In this document: positions 62,316 to 64,000 of the stretch, piece after piece
Layout: each line of letters starts with the position of its first letter
How positions within the stretch are numbered: position 1 is the stretch's first letter
From: Heterocephalus glaber
Taxonomy: Eukaryota; Chordata; Mammalia; Rodentia; Bathyergidae
Assembly: GCF_000247695.1 (NCBI RefSeq)
Contig: NW_004624843.1
Location: forward strand, 212,461 to 276,460
DNA length: 64,000 bases
Direction of reading: 5' to 3'
Notes under the pieces: model-generated
The model's database searches: none
What the model was told of the DNA's origin: nothing
Seen by the model: only the letters and a program-made list of their open reading frames with translations
Position numbers and translations under genes: made by a program

Positions 62316-64000
62316 TGTCTTAGTCACTTTTCTCTCTGCAGAGGCAAAATATCTGACACCCAAAGTTAAAGGAGGAAAGGTTTATTTAGCTCACGGTTGG
62401 TAGGGGTTTCAGTTCATAGTTGACTGGAGCCAAGGCAGGCTGGCATGGGCAGAGACGCATTGCAGAGGAGAAACAGTCCACAGCAAGTAGACAAGAGCAA
62501 ACAAGGGACAACTACAGCTCTTTCTATCCCTTATATCTTATCCAGGCTGCTTAGGGAGGGCAGCACTCACACCCTTAATCCTAGTGCCCTTGATACTAGC
62601 AAAGCACCATGAGTCAATTCCAGCGTCACACACTCTAGATCCAGCCACTTCTGAAAAAGCCCCACCTATGACCACATGAGGCTTCAAGAGGACATCTAAA
62701 CACAAACCACAGTATTTCACTCCTAGACCCTCAAAGACTCATATATATCCCTTTATTCAAAGAGCATTTGGTCCATCTCAAGAGTTTCAAATCTCCTAAC
62801 AGTGTGAAGATTGCTGAGAAGTTAAAGTCCAAAGTCTCCTCTGTGATTTAAGGCAAACTCTTGGATAATGTCCCTGTACAAATCAAAAGACAGTTAAAGA
62901 CTTTCAATATTCAATGGCACAGGATAAACATTTCCATTCCAGGGGGATAGCACAGAATGGGAACAAAACAAGGCAAAAATCCAGCAGGGCAAACATTAAA
63001 TCCCACAGTTCCACTTTAAGCATCCCCAGCAATCGGTGACAAGTTGTGAACTCCAAAGGGTATAAGTGGCTCTGCTTCTATGACACTTCTGGGGGTGTAG
63101 CTCCTGTAGCTTTTTCTTTGGCAGGCTTTGCTCACTCCTTGCAGCTTTTCTTGGACAATCCATGTTACTGGATTCTCCAATCTTCTGGGCTCTCCACTGC
63201 ACCTTTGGATTCACACTCACAGTTTCACACACTGCCCTCTCAGGAGGAAAGTACCTGGCCTCCCAAGCCTTCTGAAGTCTGGGTGTAAGCCTTCCTGACC
63301 CTACAACTCTTGCATTCTGCCTGTGCCTAAAATTACCTGAACATTAGACTGCCTTGAAATGTCTTTTGAAAGATTAATTAGTCCACTACCCTTAATCTCA
63401 GTCTCAGGAAAAATCTCTGGACACAAGCAAAATGCAGACAAACTTTCTATCCAGGCATAAGACACATCATCTGGAGCCTAACAGCCTATACAGTCCTTTC
63501 TCCCATCAAAATCCTCCTGACCCTGGTCTTTACCGGCAAAATTTCTATCAGCATTCTGGTCTTTAAGCTTTGGCTAGAATCTCCTATCAAATACAGTCTC
63601 AGGCGTCCCAGCTCTACTTTTCCTGCTGGCATCTCCAAACCTTTCCTAATTCTTCCCCTGTCCACCAGCCAGCTCTAAAGTTTCCTAAATCATATGATCA
63701 GGTACAGTCATAGCAATGACCCCACTTCTCTGATACCAAATTTTGTCTTAGTTCCTTTTCTTGTAATTTAGACAAAATATCCAACTCCCAAAGTTAAAGG
63801 AGGAAAGGTTCACAGTATGTAGAGGTTTCAGTCAATAATTGGCTGATTCCATGGCAGGGTGGCATCACAGAAGAGAAACAGTTCATGGTGGACAGAAGGT
63901 AGCAAAGCAACAAGGGAGACCACAGCTCTTTCTATTCTTTATATTTTATCCAGACTACTTAGGGCAGGTGGCACTCACACCTTTAATCCTAGTGCCTTTG
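62316..64000 (-). mobile_element. MaLR provirus (LTR-internal-LTR), cut by right edge
   Basis: Two LTR copies in the same orientation, at 62316-62711 and 63744-64000 (the second truncated by the window), flank about 1 kb of internal sequence. The LTRs share long blocks, including 'aaagttaaaggaggaaaggt', 'gctctttctat' and 'actcacac-ctttaatccta'. Both begin TGTCTTAGT on the plus strand. Next to the right LTR the minus strand reads 'ttggtatcagagaagtgggg', the position and form of an ERVL-type tRNA-Leu primer binding site. The right LTR is therefore the 5' one. The internal region has no coding capacity, as is normal for MaLR. Confidence 0.85.
63718..63743 (-). other. Primer binding site of the MaLR provirus
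   Basis: Immediately inside the 5' LTR (minus strand) the sequence tttggtatcagagaag resembles the ERVL/MaLR primer binding site, complementary to the 3' end of a leucine tRNA, with mutations. Confidence 0.6.

Noticed and set aside
1..64000. CpG-island promoter or first exon
   Set aside because: I saw no sustained CpG-rich stretch apart from small repeat-associated patches.

Overview
This is mammalian nuclear DNA, AT-rich and mostly non-coding. It has no operons, phage or bacterial genes, rRNA or CRISPR. The retroposons suggest a rodent outside the mouse/rat group. There are tRNA-Ala-derived ID-type SINEs (about 3.5, 3.8, 6.0, 35.9 and 51.2 kb) and one B1-plus-ID dimer (34.0-34.25 kb), but no Alu and no muroid B2/B4. 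As far as I recall, B1-dID dimers occur in squirrel-, dormouse-, beaver- and caviomorph-type rodents. The exact species is not resolved.

Layout. 1-1 kb: minus-strand LINE-1 material in which the 3' end of one L1 is joined directly to the 5' UTR and ORF1 of another. 3.4-4.6 kb: an older minus-strand L1 carrying two ID insertions. 4.6-11.7 kb: probable intron, with one ID, a hAT-type DNA transposon, a MaLR LTR and a MIR. 11.78-12.0 kb: the only convincing protein-coding piece, a plus-strand exon behind a strong splice acceptor. It encodes 75 codons ending in TGA, and I could not name the gene. 12.0-17.07 kb: repeat-poor DNA that fits a long 3' UTR, ending at AATAAA (17041) followed by a GT/T-rich stretch. 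17-23.7 kb: apparently intergenic, with a head-to-head MER5-like pair and old fragments. 23.78-29.24 kb: a nearly complete but inactivated LINE-1 with 5' UTR repeats, ORF1, ORF2 and flanking target-site duplications. 29.4-64 kb: nested relics including several MaLR-type LTRs, an internal MaLR segment carrying an 80-bp hAT MITE, ancient L1, L2 and MIR, Tigger/MER2, MER20, and a MaLR provirus (LTR-internal-LTR) running off the right edge.

If the exon is real, the window holds the last intron, last exon and 3' UTR of one plus-strand gene, followed by a gene-poor flank. Three items most deserve follow-up. The first is the unidentified terminal exon, whose frame stays open 75 codons past its stop. 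The second is an approximately 285-bp element with an ID-like head and an A-tail at 41.8-42.1 kb that matches no family I know. The third is the L1/L1 junction near position 525. All repeat-family names come from recognising motifs by eye, not from a database search, so family-level names and exact edges are approximate.
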